Assembly: GCA_020073495.1 (NCBI GenBank)
Contig: JAIQFD010000001.1
Location: forward strand, 620,001-684,000
DNA: 64,000 bases
Direction of reading: 5' to 3'
DNA from: Terriglobia bacterium
GTDB lineage: Bacteria; Acidobacteriota; Terriglobia; Terriglobales; Acidobacteriaceae
In this document: positions 37,740 through 50,399 of the stretch, in pieces
How the letters are laid out: each line of letters starts with the position of its first letter
Position numbering within the stretch: the first letter of the stretch is position 1
Notes under the pieces: model-generated
Told to the model about the DNA's origin: nothing
Databases searched by the model: none
What the model saw: the letters and a program-made list of their open reading frames with translations, nothing else
Translations under genes and position numbers: made by a program

Positions 37740-38417
37740 CTAGTAACGGATGGCGTAGGGCTGAGACGAGTGAGACGTCTCATTCTGAGAGGATTTCTCA
37801 GCGAAGTTCATCTCCGCCTCCAGCGACGCCAGGCGCTGCATGATCTCGTGCATGCGCAGAGCCATGGTGTGGATGGTATCGATCTGGTCGCGGACCTCGG
37901 CCGAGAAGGCCCCCGGCTCGAGCAACAGCAACTCCGCATTCCCCAGCACCGAGGTGAGGGCGTTATTGAAGCTGTGGCGCATCTCCAGCATGTAGCGGCC
38001 CAGAGTCGCGTGGCGACGGTCGACGGCGGCCGCCCGTTCCGCCTGTCGCAGTTGCGCCAGTGCATCCATGCGCTTCAGCACCTCGCAGCCGAGCAACACC
38101 AGCGTGTCCGCCCATCCATCGTACCGGCGGAACACGAGCACGCGGGGACGTGCGGCGCGGACCTCCTGCACCTTGCCGCTGTCGTCAGTGATGTAGATGG
38201 CCGGCGAGCGGCCCGCCTCCAGGCCGTCGAGGATGGAGTTCAGCCGTTGCGGCGAGACCGGTCCCACGATAGCCAGGCTGTACGCCGCCTGCGCCGAGGC
38301 GCTCCACAACTCGCTGCTCACCAGAGTGAATTCCGGAACCGAGGGCTCCATCTGCCAGCGGCCGATGACGGTGCGGGTGAAGTCAGCGTCGTCCGCGATG
38401 ATGAGAACATTTTCCAC
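37740..38417 (-). CDS. Receiver-like protein with isolated HisKA (DHp) motif
   Basis: 225 residues, GTG start at 38417 with GGGAGAG upstream. The N-terminal part (about 1-115, MENVLIIADDADFTRTVIGRW) resembles a receiver but lacks a convincing phospho-acceptor. The following helix pair (about 130-200, HATLGRYMLEMRHSFNNALTSVLGNAELLLL) has the H-box pattern of a histidine kinase dimerisation domain, with no ATPase domain behind it. It could be a phosphotransfer or decoy protein for the neighbouring kinase. It lies 12 bp after the 501-aa gene. Its last codons overlap the GTCTCA operator region at 37762-37800. Confidence 0.75.
   Translation of the reverse strand: MENVLIIADDADFTRTVIGRWQMEPSVPEFTLVSSELWSASAQAAYSLAIVGPVSPQRLNSILDGLEAGRSPAIYITDDSGKVQEVRAARPRVLVFRRYDGWADTLVLLGCEVLKRMDALAQLRQAERAAAVDRRHATLGRYMLEMRHSFNNALTSVLGNAELLLLEPGAFSAEVRDQIDTIHTMALRMHEIMQRLASLEAEMNFAEKSSQNETSHSSQPYAIRY
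37777..37791. promoter_or_regulatory. UAS palindrome GTCTCATTCTGAGAG upstream of cluster 1 promoter
   Basis: GTCTCA-TTC-TGAGAG matches GTCTCA-N3-TGAGAC at 11 of 12 arm positions. Two extra TGAGAC half-sites lie at 37762-37767 and 37771-37776. Its centre is about 122 bp upstream of the -24 element at 37662, an enhancer-like distance. Confidence 0.65.
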
Positions 38418-38429
38418 GTCCGTCTCTCC

Positions 38430-39935
38430 CTACTTGCTCAGCTTCTCGGCTTCGTCGATCAGCGACAGGAGCCGCTTGCAGGTGGCGGCGAGGTTCACCG
38501 CCGCGTCGATGTCCTTCGCGTCCTTGGCCTTTGCGATGCTCTCCTGGAGCAACGCAAGTTCCGCGTGCGCCAACTTGAGGATGTCCGGCAGGTCCGCGGC
38601 GGGCACGCGCTTCTTCTTGCGCTCGACCGCCTCCAGCAGCACGGTACGGGCTGCGACTGCGCGCTGCAGCGCCTCGGCCGAATCGTTGCCACCCTGGGTG
38701 TAGGCCGTCACTTCCCACGACGACAACAGGACCTTCGTATCCTTGTAGTACACGGTCGCGACCGAAGTCGGCGTCGGTTGGACCTCTCCGATCAGTTGTT
38801 CAGAAATGTGTTCCCGGCAGGCCTGCACATCGAGCGCCGGCGTCTGGGGCGTTTCGGCATGCGGGAGCGTCTCTTCCCCGGCGCCGTAAACGGGAATCTC
38901 GGTGGTCGAGGGGCCCTCGACCGCGGGTGCCGCTGCCGCCTTCATGATCTCGGTGGGGATCTTGCCGTCCGCCGTCTCGAACGAGATTTCGTGGGTGGAA
39001 GCTTCCCGGGCCGGTTCGACCGCAGGCGGTGCCGTCGCGGGCTGCGGCTTGGGAACAGGCTCGGCCACCGCTTCTTGCAGGATCCGCATGACGCCCATCA
39101 TCTGCTCGAAGGGTTTTCCCGCCGCGTAGGGTGCGCGGAACGGAGTTTTCCAGTCGTGACAGATGCGGGCCAGGCTCTCCAGAGGTTCTTGCGCAGAGAG
39201 GCCCGCGCGCTTGCAATCCAGTGTCTTGATGCCGCGGTGCTCGATCTCGAGCAGCGCCTGCCGCATGATCCCAAGGTCAGCGTGCAGCAGGCGGAAGAAG
39301 GCATGCCGCGCTGCGAAGTTGAAGCGTGTGAACGCCAGCAGGGCGCCGGATCCGAAGTACATCTCACCGGCCTCTTCTTTCAACTGGCGGACGTGCGCCA
39401 GCACTCCCTTCTCCAGCAGCTCGCGCAGGCTCTTGCACTCGCCGAGCTTCGCCAGTTCTGAGTCCAGCACCTGAAGCCAGCGCGGTTGCTGGGGAACGGC
39501 CTCGCCCAGCACCGGCTCCAGTACCTCGGCGATGTCCTCCAGCTCCAGCGCACGGTTATGCATGGCGTGCGGGGCGCATTGCGCGAAGTACTGCACCAAG
39601 AGGAAATCGATCTTGTCCCGGTCCGAGGCGCTCTTCTGTTCCTTTTCCAGGAACCGGCGCAGCAGCTCGCGGAGGTTGTCCTCCTTGGCTACATGGGCCG
39701 TCTGCAATGCCTGGCGTAGATGCCCGGCGTGGCTGCGCTCATCCACCGAATCGAACCAGGAAGCGATCTTTTCCAGGATCTCGGGATCGTTGCGGTCGAT
39801 GGGCGATTCCAGGTCGCGGCACGGTTGAATGCCGATGTCGAAGTGCCTGACCACGCCGGCGTAGATGGGATAAATGCGGCGTGCCGCGCGCCACTGCGCG
39901 GCGATCTCACGCAAAGAAACTGTTGCGGTGCTCAT
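38430..39935 (-). CDS. Unknown protein of the chemosensory intergene operon
   Basis: 501 residues from the ATG at 39935, which overlaps the previous stop (ATGA). The first 300 residues look all-helical (VSLREIAAQWRAARRIYPIYAGVVRHF, DLESPIDRNDPEILEKIASWFDSVDE, FARFNF-like ALLAFTRFNFAARHAFFRLLHADLG), then a Pro/Ala/Glu-rich stretch (about 300-395) and a helical C-terminal part (about 400-500). No family is recognised. It contains no membrane segment or export signal. Position between a PilZ-like and a DHp-only gene suggests a role with the flanking chemosensory systems. Confidence 0.7.
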   Translation of the reverse strand: MSTATVSLREIAAQWRAARRIYPIYAGVVRHFDIGIQPCRDLESPIDRNDPEILEKIASWFDSVDERSHAGHLRQALQTAHVAKEDNLRELLRRFLEKEQKSASDRDKIDFLLVQYFAQCAPHAMHNRALELEDIAEVLEPVLGEAVPQQPRWLQVLDSELAKLGECKSLRELLEKGVLAHVRQLKEEAGEMYFGSGALLAFTRFNFAARHAFFRLLHADLGIMRQALLEIEHRGIKTLDCKRAGLSAQEPLESLARICHDWKTPFRAPYAAGKPFEQMMGVMRILQEAVAEPVPKPQPATAPPAVEPAREASTHEISFETADGKIPTEIMKAAAAPAVEGPSTTEIPVYGAGEETLPHAETPQTPALDVQACREHISEQLIGEVQPTPTSVATVYYKDTKVLLSSWEVTAYTQGGNDSAEALQRAVAARTVLLEAVERKKKRVPAADLPDILKLAHAELALLQESIAKAKDAKDIDAAVNLAATCKRLLSLIDEAEKLSK

Positions 39936-40282
39936 TTTCGAATAACCCAATTGGCGACCGGCCCCGTGAAGCGGGCGGCCACCGCTGTCTTGCCCTGGTG
40001 ATATTGCACGGCCACCACCGCCGCTTCTGCCTCGAGCAGGCCTTCCGCATTCACCAGGCGGATGCGGTCGCCGAACTCCAGCGGCAGTCTGGCCGAGAAA
40101 AGGACCTCGCTGGGCGTGCCGAACTCGATCACCGTCTCTTCCACTGCGGCCTCGCCGTGCCCATCCAGGCGGCTCACGCGCACCGGGATCCGCACCGCCG
40201 TCGCCGCGGGAAAGAATTGCGCCAGCTTCGACACATCCGATTCCTCGCCACTCCAGGACGCAATGACGGCTTTCTCTGCCAC
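39932..40282 (-). CDS. PilZ-like small protein
   Basis: A 116-aa product from the GTG at 40282, with AGGA 4-5 nt upstream. Residues RIPVR fit the RxxxR part of a PilZ domain and are followed by a beta-rich stretch (VLFSARLPLEFGDRIRLVNAEG...VVAVQYHQGKTAVAARF) that matches the fold, but the second PilZ motif (D/NxSxxG) is degenerate (EFGTPSE). Cyclic di-GMP binding is therefore uncertain. A longer TTG start at 40402 is disfavoured because the predicted promoter lies inside it. Confidence 0.6.
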   Translation of the reverse strand: MAEKAVIASWSGEESDVSKLAQFFPAATAVRIPVRVSRLDGHGEAAVEETVIEFGTPSEVLFSARLPLEFGDRIRLVNAEGLLEAEAAVVAVQYHQGKTAVAARFTGPVANWVIRK

Positions 40283-40294
40283 CGATTCCTCACT

Positions 40295-40316
40295 CTCCCC
40301 GCCCTGGGGCGGGGAG
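40295..40316. repeat. Perfect palindrome CTCCCCGCCC-TG-GGGCGGGGAG
   Basis: A 10-bp stem with a 2-nt loop in the predicted 5' leader of the PilZ-like gene, 13 bp before its start codon. It may control translation or be an intergenic repeat. Confidence 0.6.
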
Positions 40317-40385
40317 CCTTGCGTCTTCACTCCCAACCCGGCTACCCGGGTCGCTGCGATGGCGTGAAGATGGCAGCTTTCGGAG

Positions 40386-40401
40386 TGCACGAAGGCGGCC
40401 A
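40386..40401 (-). promoter_or_regulatory. Sigma-54 promoter of the PilZ-like/501-aa/DHp operon
   Basis: The minus strand reads TGGCCGCCTTCGTGCA: GG-N10-GC spacing as in the -24/-12 consensus, with the first 7 bases identical to the cluster 1 promoter. The -12 box is GTGCA rather than TTGCA, so it is weaker. The predicted start is near 40375, about 93 nt before the chosen GTG. Confidence 0.5.
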
Positions 40402-40485
40402 AAGGGATGATCGCCTGCGAAAATCGTAAGTTATTGAAAAAATGGACTAATCAGGTGAGGCCTTGGGCTGAGACCCCCAATCAGC

Positions 40486-40500
40486 GTCTCAGGATGAAAC
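40486..40500. promoter_or_regulatory. UAS palindrome GTCTCAGGATGAAAC
   Basis: GTCTCA-GGA-TGAAAC matches GTCTCA-N3-TGAGAC at 11 of 12 arm positions. A second, weaker copy GCCTTGGGCTGAGAC is at 40460-40474. Centre is about 92 bp upstream of the sigma-54 promoter at 40386-40401. Confidence 0.6.
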
Positions 40501-40565
40501 ACTTTCTCAGCATTGGCGTGTCTCCGATCCGGCAGCTCTGCGGCCCGGGCCGGAGATGAGACACG

Positions 40566-41981
40566 TCATTGTCCGGTCCCTGCGCTGTCCCGATTTGGGT
40601 GCTCCAGGCTGATGTTGTACCGCTTCAGCTTGCGGTACAAGGTTGCGCGGCTGATGCCCAACATCCTGCCGGCCAGCACCTTGTCTCCCCCTACCTGCTC
40701 GAAGACGCGCTGGATAGTCATGCGCTCGATGTCCTCGAGGTCGGTCGCCGGGGCCGACAGGCTCCCAACCGATTCCTCCTCTAACGACACGCCGGGACCG
40801 GGCTGGGCATCGCGGATGGCGGGCGGCAGGTCGGTGAGGTCGATGGTTTCCTTGTTGCCCAAGGCGATGGCCCGCTCGATGCAGTTTTGCAACTCGCGCA
40901 CGTTGCCTGGCCAGTCGTACTGTAGCAGGCAGCGCATGGCCGCGGGCAGGACCTGGATAGGCACGTCGGGGGAATGATCCAGCAGGAAACACCGGACCAG
41001 GCTGGGAATATCGGACTTGCGCTCGCGCAACGGCGGCAGGTGGATGGTGACCACGTTCAGGCGGAAAAAGAGATCCTTGCGGAACGTACCCGCCTTGTAA
41101 GCGGCTTCCAGGTCGCGATTGGTGGCGGCGATGACCCGGACATCCACCTTGACCCGGTCATTGCTTCCCACCGGCCGGACTTCCTTTTCTTGCAGCACGC
41201 GGAGCAGCTTGGCCTGCATCTCCTGGGGCAACTCCCCGATCTCGTCCAGGAAGATCGTGCCGCCGCTGGCCGCCTGGAACAAGCCCTGCTTTGACTTGAG
41301 CGCACCGGTGAACGCGCCTTTCTCGTAGCCGAACAGCTCGCTCTCGATCAGCGTCGGCACCAGCGCGCCGCAATCGACGGCCACGAACGGCCGCTTGGCG
41401 AACGAGCCGCGGAAGTGGATGGCGCGCGCCACCAGCTCCTTCCCCGTGCCACTCTCGCCGGCGATGAGCACAGGAGTGCGCGTATCCTTCAGGCGCGCGA
41501 TCATGCGCAGCACTTCCTGGATCTTCGCCGAGGAGCCCGTGATGTCGTTGAGCTGGGTCTCCGTCGTCAGGCGATCGCGCAGGAAGTCGCGCTCAGCGAC
41601 CAGGCGCACCTTCTCCGCCATGCGCTGCAGGATCAGCTTGACCTCCTCCACGCGGAACGGCTTTTGCAGGTAGTGGTACGCGCCCAGCTTCATGGCCTGC
41701 ACGGCGCTCTCGATGGAGCCGTGGCCGGTCATGATGGCGACCTCGCAGCGCGGTTGCATGCGCTTGATCTGCTGCAACAGCTCCACCCCGCTCATCTTGG
41801 GCAGCATGAGGTCCGAAATGACGATGTCCGGGCATTCCGCTTCGACTAGGGCCAGCGCCGACTCGCCGCTCTCGGCTTCGGAGCAGTCGAACCCGAGCGA
41901 GGCGCCGATGGTCATGCAGAGCTTGCGGATGCTCTGCTCGTCGTCCACGATCTGGAACTTGATGCGGTAATCGTCGGTCAT
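40566..41981 (-). CDS. NtrC-family sigma-54 activator
   Basis: This 471-aa protein has a receiver (about 5-120; phospho-Asp in [12 protein letters not shown]), a AAA+ domain (about 145-375: [16 protein letters not shown] Walker [13 protein letters not shown] sigma-54-contacting loop, [12 protein letters not shown] Walker B) and a C-terminal Fis-type HTH (about 420-465: [31 protein letters not shown]). All parts of a working activator are present. It starts at the ATG at 41981, overlapping the receiver gene (ATGA). It is the best candidate to act on the sigma-54 promoters at 37647, 40386 and 46512. Confidence 0.95.
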   Translation of the reverse strand: MTDDYRIKFQIVDDEQSIRKLCMTIGASLGFDCSEAESGESALALVEAECPDIVISDLMLPKMSGVELLQQIKRMQPRCEVAIMTGHGSIESAVQAMKLGAYHYLQKPFRVEEVKLILQRMAEKVRLVAERDFLRDRLTTETQLNDITGSSAKIQEVLRMIARLKDTRTPVLIAGESGTGKELVARAIHFRGSFAKRPFVAVDCGALVPTLIESELFGYEKGAFTGALKSKQGLFQAASGGTIFLDEIGELPQEMQAKLLRVLQEKEVRPVGSNDRVKVDVRVIAATNRDLEAAYKAGTFRKDLFFRLNVVTIHLPPLRERKSDIPSLVRCFLLDHSPDVPIQVLPAAMRCLLQYDWPGNVRELQNCIERAIALGNKETIDLTDLPPAIRDAQPGPGVSLEEESVGSLSAPATDLEDIERMTIQRVFEQVGGDKVLAGRMLGISRATLYRKLKRYNISLEHPNRDSAGTGQ

Positions 41982-42372
41982 CGCGCTTTCCCTATCGTCT
42001 TCTCGACCACCTGGATCAGTTGCTGCACCCGGAACGGCTTCTCGATGCACGGGGCTCCGGTCTGGGTCAGGATCTGCTGCGTCTCCTCGTTCACCGTGTC
42101 TCCGGTGATGAACACGACCCGCGAGACCAGTTCCGGCCGGTTGGCGGCGATCCAGGCATGCACGTCGGCGCCATTCACCCCTCCTGGGGTGCGCATGTCG
42201 GAGACAACGCCCATGTAGCTGGTGGCGGCCAGCATCTTCAGCGCTTCCACGCCGGAGGCCGCCTGTTCGGTCTTGTAGCCGGAGCGCTCCAGGGCCGCGA
42301 CCAGGAACCCCATTACCGAGGCTTCATCCTCGATCACCAGGATGGGCAAGGGCTGCGGTTGAAGGCCTGCAC

Positions 42373-42376
<4 letters not shown>
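41978..42376 (-). CDS. Single-domain response regulator
   Basis: 132 residues, essentially one receiver (ILVIEDEASVMGFLVAALE, phospho-Asp in VVSDMRTPGGVNGADV, Lys in CIEKPFRV). It overlaps the large kinase gene upstream and the sigma-54 activator downstream by ATGA, so the three are one translationally coupled unit. It may be a phosphate sink or relay between the kinase and activator. Confidence 0.9.
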
Positions 42377-46218
<3,842 letters not shown>

Positions 46219-46273
46219 GGGTTCGGGCGCCCTGGACGTTCTCTCTACTTCGTAGAGGGTGAGACGGTGCGAA

Positions 46274-46301
46274 GGTATCGTCGAATCTCAAATTGAGTCA
46301 A
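46274..46301 (-). promoter_or_regulatory. Sigma-70-like promoter of the kinase/receiver/activator operon
   Basis: On the minus strand TTGACT (46296-46301) and GATACC (46274-46279) are 16 nt apart. The -35 box and spacer overlap the palindrome ATCTCAAATTGAGTC at 46285-46299, which fits autoregulation. Confidence 0.5.
46285..46299. promoter_or_regulatory. Operator ATCTCAAATTGAGTC overlapping the kinase promoter
   Basis: Matches GTCTCA-N3-TGAGAC at 10 of 12 arm positions. Position over the -35 region suggests negative autoregulation. Confidence 0.5.
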
Positions 46302-46353
46302 GGAAATAAGCCCCGGCAGTAGTCACTTGGGAAACCAACCCTGTCTGGAGGCA

Positions 46354-46368
46354 GTCTCACGCTGAGAC
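46354..46368. promoter_or_regulatory. UAS palindrome GTCTCACGCTGAGAC upstream of cluster 2
   Basis: A perfect palindrome with a 3-bp centre and the best match that defines the motif. A weaker copy GTGGCTTCCTGAGAC lies at 46386-46400. Centre is about 152 bp before the -24 element at 46512. Confidence 0.7.
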
Positions 46369-46511
46369 GCACCGTGGCCACCAGGGTGGCTTCCTGAGAC
46401 GATCGCCCTCCCTCGACGCCCTCGATCTCGATCCCCGAGATTCAATGTAACTGGCACAAATAGAATGACTTAATTAGTAATCCCAAGGTGATACGGCAAC
46501 TCCACACGCAA

Positions 46512-46527
46512 TGGCATTCGCATTGCA
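46512..46527 (+). promoter_or_regulatory. Sigma-54 promoter of chemosensory cluster 2
   Basis: TGGCATTCGCATTGCA has GG-N10-GC spacing and a perfect TTGCA -12 box, followed by CTTCTG as in the cluster 1 promoter. The predicted start is near 46538, followed by GGAGGA and the GTG of the TonB-C gene. The 46219-46567 gap holds this promoter, the operators and the divergent sigma-70-like promoter. Confidence 0.78.
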
Positions 46528-46567
46528 CTTCTGGCTGTGGGTTGAACCTTAATCACTTGGAGGAATT

Positions 46568-46912
46568 GTGTTGCTAAGGAAGATCGCCCGTTGGCTGGGA
46601 ATCGTAATCATCGCACTGCTGGCTGTCATGGTAGCCGTGCAGACCGCGGCGGCGCAGGAAGACGGTGGTCGCAAAGTCAAAGCGCGCGTCGCCCCGGTGT
46701 ACCCGGAACTGGCTCGCAAAATGAACGTCAGTGGCGTGGTGAAGGTGCAGGTCACCATCGCCCCCAACGGCGCCGTCAAGACGGCGAAAGCGCTGGGCGG
46801 CCACCCGCTGCTCATCGAGTCCGCCGTCGACGCCATTAAGAAGTGGAAGTACGAGCCGGCCAAAGATGAAACCACAACCATTGTGCAATTCAACTTTAAT
46901 CCCGCGAGCTAG
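46568..46912 (+). CDS. TonB C-terminal-domain protein, short
   Basis: A 114-aa protein starting GTG with GGAGGA 5 nt upstream. A signal anchor is at about 8-29 (WLGIVIIALLAVMVAVQTAAAQ), followed by the TonB C-terminal fold: ARVAPVYPELARKMNVSGVVKVQVTIAPNGAVKTAKALGGHPLLIESAVDAIKKWKYEPA. The usual long Pro-rich spacer of TonB is missing, so it may not span the periplasm. As first gene of cluster 2 it may link the chemosensory system to an outer-surface process. Confidence 0.83.
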   Translation: MLLRKIARWLGIVIIALLAVMVAVQTAAAQEDGGRKVKARVAPVYPELARKMNVSGVVKVQVTIAPNGAVKTAKALGGHPLLIESAVDAIKKWKYEPAKDETTTIVQFNFNPAS

Positions 46913-46939
46913 CACGACGGAGAGCGTGCGGAGGCAGCT

Positions 46940-48952
46940 ATGAGTATCCGCAACAAATTGTACGTGGGCTTTGGCGCGATCCTGGCGATCGTGCTGGTCC
47001 TGTTCCTGGTCAACATGGCAGCGATGATGCGCGAGCGCAACGCGCGAGCCGCGGCGGCGCGGTCCGCCGACATGGAGCAGGCCACTGAGGTGGTCCGTTT
47101 CCAGATGATGCAGAACCGCCTCTTCCTCGGCAATTACCTGCTGAGTGGCGACACCCGTGAGCTCGACCAGATGAACGCCGGCGTCTCCAAGCTGGCGGAC
47201 CTGCTCAAGCGCGCCGACGATCTGGCTGTCTCCGACCATGAACATTCGGCACTGGCCAAGGTCAAAGAAGCCGAACAAGCCTGGGCGACCAGCTTCGCTA
47301 CTTCCATGATCAACAAGCGCAAGGACGTGGATGCCGGCAACTCCACCGTCGCCGAGTTGCAGATCTTCTATCTCCAGCAGAACCCCAGCGAATGGCTGCG
47401 CAAATCCGCCGAGCCCCTGGACGACGCCAAACAAGCGACCGCGGCCACCCGCGAGGCGCAGCACCGGTTTAACGAGACCGCTTCGACCGTGACCCTGGTC
47501 GTTTCCATCGTGGGCACGCTCATCGCGGTTCTATGTGGGCTGGGCGTTGCGTTCTTCACCGCCAAATCCATCAGCGTTCCCCTGTCTCACCTAATCGGCG
47601 TGGCGCGCGAGATCGGCAATTCCGGCGATCTGAACCAGTCGGTGGATACCAGCCGCAATGACGAGATCGGCGAACTCGCTCGCACTTTCGACAAGATGGT
47701 GATCTACCTGAAGGAGATGGCAGCGGTGTCGGAGGCCATCGCGGGCGGCAACCTGACTCTGGAAGTGCAGCCGCGCTCCGACAAGGACACTCTTGCTCTC
47801 GCCTTCTCCAGCATGATCTCCGGTCTCCGCAAGCTGGTCACCAGCGTGCGCGACAGCGCCTCGCAGGTGGCGGGCGGGTCCAACCAGGTGGCCGGCGCCA
47901 GCGAAGAGTCCGCCAAGGTCAGCGTCCAGGCCTCGCAGGCCATTGACGAAGTCACCAGCACCATGCACGAGATGTCCATCAACGTGCAGAACATGGTCAA
48001 GAACACGCAGACGCAGGCTTCCAGCGTGAGCGAAACCTCGGCCTCCATCGATCAGATGGTCGCCTCCATCCAGCGCGTGGCCGACACCGCCAAGGTGCTG
48101 CTCGACATCTCCCACCGCTCGCGCGAGGAAGTGACCAGCGGCATCACCACCATGGAAAAGGCCACCGACGGTCTCAACAAGATCAACCAATCCATCCATA
48201 CCTCGTCCGACATCATCGGCGTGCTCGGTCAGCGCGCCGACGACATCGGCAAGATCATCGAGGTCATCGACGACCTGGCCGAGCAGACCAACCTGCTGGC
48301 GCTCAATGCGGCTATCGAAGCGGCGCGCGCCGGAGAGCACGGTCTCGGCTTTGCGGTGGTCGCCGACGAAGTCCGCAAACTGGCGGAGAAGTCGGCGCAG
48401 TCCACCAAGGAGATCAGCGACCTCATCCGCAGTATCCAGAACGAGTCCCGCAAGGCCGTGGACAACATGGAGAAGAGCACCACCATCGTCAACGACGGCC
48501 TGACCCTCGGAACGGACCTGAGCACGGCCCTGAAGAAGATCTCCAACGTGGTGACCGAGGTTTACAAGTTCGCCCAGGAGATCGGCGCCGCCACCAACGA
48601 GCAGTCGCACGGCTCCTCCCAGATCGCCAAGGCCACCACCCGGCTGAACGAGATCACGCACGAGATCAACTCCTCGGTCGAGGAGCAGGCCTCGGGCGCG
48701 CAGGCTGTGGTCAAGGCCATGGAGCGCATGCGCGAACTGACGCAGCAGTCGACCTCCAGCTCCACCGAGCTGGCGGCTTCGGCGGAACAGATGTCGAAGA
48801 TGGCACGCACCCTGCTCGAAGCCATGGACCGTTTCGCGGTGGACACCACAAGCAGCGGCAGCAACGGACACGGGCGTCCCGCTTCCTCCCAAGCTCCCTT
48901 CGGCGAGGAACGGTCGCAAGCCGCCCATTACGCTTCTGCCGCGCGTTCCTAG
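46940..48952 (+). CDS. Methyl-accepting chemotaxis protein, cluster 2
   Basis: 670 residues with TM1 about 10-29, a periplasmic helical domain about 30-185 (probably a four-helix bundle), TM2 about 189-211, HAMP about 212-265, a second HAMP-like part and a signalling domain (about 300-600) with tip [44 protein letters not shown]. No C-terminal NWETF-like pentapeptide is seen. It is the only receptor in cluster 2. The periplasmic ligand is unknown. Confidence 0.93.
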   Translation: MSIRNKLYVGFGAILAIVLVLFLVNMAAMMRERNARAAAARSADMEQATEVVRFQMMQNRLFLGNYLLSGDTRELDQMNAGVSKLADLLKRADDLAVSDHEHSALAKVKEAEQAWATSFATSMINKRKDVDAGNSTVAELQIFYLQQNPSEWLRKSAEPLDDAKQATAATREAQHRFNETASTVTLVVSIVGTLIAVLCGLGVAFFTAKSISVPLSHLIGVAREIGNSGDLNQSVDTSRNDEIGELARTFDKMVIYLKEMAAVSEAIAGGNLTLEVQPRSDKDTLALAFSSMISGLRKLVTSVRDSASQVAGGSNQVAGASEESAKVSVQASQAIDEVTSTMHEMSINVQNMVKNTQTQASSVSETSASIDQMVASIQRVADTAKVLLDISHRSREEVTSGITTMEKATDGLNKINQSIHTSSDIIGVLGQRADDIGKIIEVIDDLAEQTNLLALNAAIEAARAGEHGLGFAVVADEVRKLAEKSAQSTKEISDLIRSIQNESRKAVDNMEKSTTIVNDGLTLGTDLSTALKKISNVVTEVYKFAQEIGAATNEQSHGSSQIAKATTRLNEITHEINSSVEEQASGAQAVVKAMERMRELTQQSTSSSTELAASAEQMSKMARTLLEAMDRFAVDTTSSGSNGHGRPASSQAPFGEERSQAAHYASAARS

Positions 48953-48962
48953 CGAGGTGAGT

Positions 48963-49442
48963 ATGGCCAAGGACCTGCATATCGTCGGCTTCCGCATCGG
49001 CAAGGAGACCTTCGGGGTCCCCATCGCCCTGGTGCACGAGATCGTGCGCGTGCCCGAGATCACGGCGGTGCCCGATGCGCCCAACTGCGTCGAAGGGGTC
49101 ATCAATCTGCGCGGCCGCATCATCTCCGTCGTGGACCTCCGCAAGCGCTTCGGCGAAAAGGAGATCTCGCGCAATAAGAAGAACCGCATCCTGGTGGCGG
49201 AAGTCGAAGGCAAGCTGGTCGGCCTGGTCGTCGACTCGGCTTCCGAGGTCCTCAAGATTCCCGCCACCGCGATCGACAAACCTCCCCAAGTTTACGAAGA
49301 GAACGAATTGAACTACGTCACCGGGGTGGGCAAGCTGCACGGCCGCCTCATCATTCTGGTGGACCTGTCCCGCATCCTCAAGCCCGGCGAGCTGCGCCGG
49401 CTGGATCAATTTGCCGGGGCACAAGCCGCGGTGGTGGCGTAG
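48963..49442 (+). CDS. cheW: CheW adaptor, cluster 2
   Basis: 159 residues from the ATG at 48963 (GAGGTGA upstream; a GTG at 48957 is alternative). Core: LHIVGFRIGKETFGVPIALVHEIVRVPEITAVPDAPNCVEGVINLRGRIISVVDLRKRFGE, a close match to classical CheW. It joins the MCP to the CheA at 50396. Confidence 0.94.
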   Translation: MAKDLHIVGFRIGKETFGVPIALVHEIVRVPEITAVPDAPNCVEGVINLRGRIISVVDLRKRFGEKEISRNKKNRILVAEVEGKLVGLVVDSASEVLKIPATAIDKPPQVYEENELNYVTGVGKLHGRLIILVDLSRILKPGELRRLDQFAGAQAAVVA

Positions 49443-49487
49443 CAGAACCGGTGGAGGCCGGGTCTCCGACCCGGCTAGAAGGATTCG

Positions 49488-50399
49488 ATGGCGACTACGA
49501 CGATGACCGTTCCGATCCAACTGAGCGATGCCGAGCTGAAGCTGCTCCAGACCCTCGTCTACCAGGAATGCGGGATGTATTTCGACGAGCGCCGGGTGCA
49601 CTTTCTACAGGACCGCCTGCAGCGGCGCCTGAAGGCGACACAGCTTGACTCGTTCTATCACTATTACCGGCTGCTCACGAGCCGCGACGGTAAGACCGAA
49701 CTTTCCGCCCTGCTCGAGAACCTCACCGTCAACGAGACCAGTTTCTTCCGCAATAAGCCGCAGATCGACCTCTTCTCCAAGGTGGTGCTCGAGCAGCTGC
49801 TGCACAAGAAGCAGGAGCGCCGTGACTGGTCACTGCGCATCTGGAGCGCTGGCTGCTCGACCGGCCAGGAGCCCTATACCCTGGCCATGCTGGTCTGTGA
49901 CGCTCTGGCTTATTACTACCTGCGCAATCCTTTGCCCTTCGAGATGCCGTCGCCCAAGCCCCTGATCCCGCCGCCGTGGAAGGTGGAGATCCTGGCTTCC
50001 GACATCAGCTACTCCGTGCTGCGCGTCGCGCAGGAGGGCGTTTACCCCGAGAACCACATGGAACCCGTGGATTACACCTTCCGCCTGCGCTACTTCGACA
50101 AGATGCGCGACCGCTACGCGATCAAGAAGCCGGTGAAGGAGCTGGTCCACTTCGACTTCCACAATCTCAAGACCGAGTTCCTGCCGCAGCGGAACGATGT
50201 CATCTTTTGCCGCAACGTCATGATCTATTTCGACGAGGCTGAGCAGAAGCGTCTCATCGAAAAGTTTTACCGCTGCCTGAATCCCGAAGGGTACCTGCTC
50301 GTCGGACACGCCGAGAGCCTGTTCGGCCTGACCGACAAGTTCAAAATGATCCACCAGAACAACGGAACCGCCTACCAGCGGATCGAGGTCGCGGGATGA
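49488..50399 (+). CDS. cheR: Chemotaxis methyltransferase, cluster 2
   Basis: 303-aa CheR: helical N-domain about 10-90, SAM-binding part with RIWSAGCSTGQEPYTLAM, ASDISYSVLRVAQEGVY, NDVIFCRNVMIYFDEAEQ and PEGYLLVGHAESLFG. It contains an insert about 140-165 (YYYLRNPLPFEMPSPKPLIPPPWK). Its stop overlaps the cheA start (ATGA). Confidence 0.94.
   Translation: MATTTMTVPIQLSDAELKLLQTLVYQECGMYFDERRVHFLQDRLQRRLKATQLDSFYHYYRLLTSRDGKTELSALLENLTVNETSFFRNKPQIDLFSKVVLEQLLHKKQERRDWSLRIWSAGCSTGQEPYTLAMLVCDALAYYYLRNPLPFEMPSPKPLIPPPWKVEILASDISYSVLRVAQEGVYPENHMEPVDYTFRLRYFDKMRDRYAIKKPVKELVHFDFHNLKTEFLPQRNDVIFCRNVMIYFDEAEQKRLIEKFYRCLNPEGYLLVGHAESLFGLTDKFKMIHQNNGTAYQRIEVAG

Noticed and set aside
40282-40402. 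Longer N-terminus of the PilZ-like protein from TTG at 40402
   Set aside because: The predicted sigma-54 promoter and a perfect hairpin lie in this stretch, and a better ribosome-binding site precedes the GTG at 40282.
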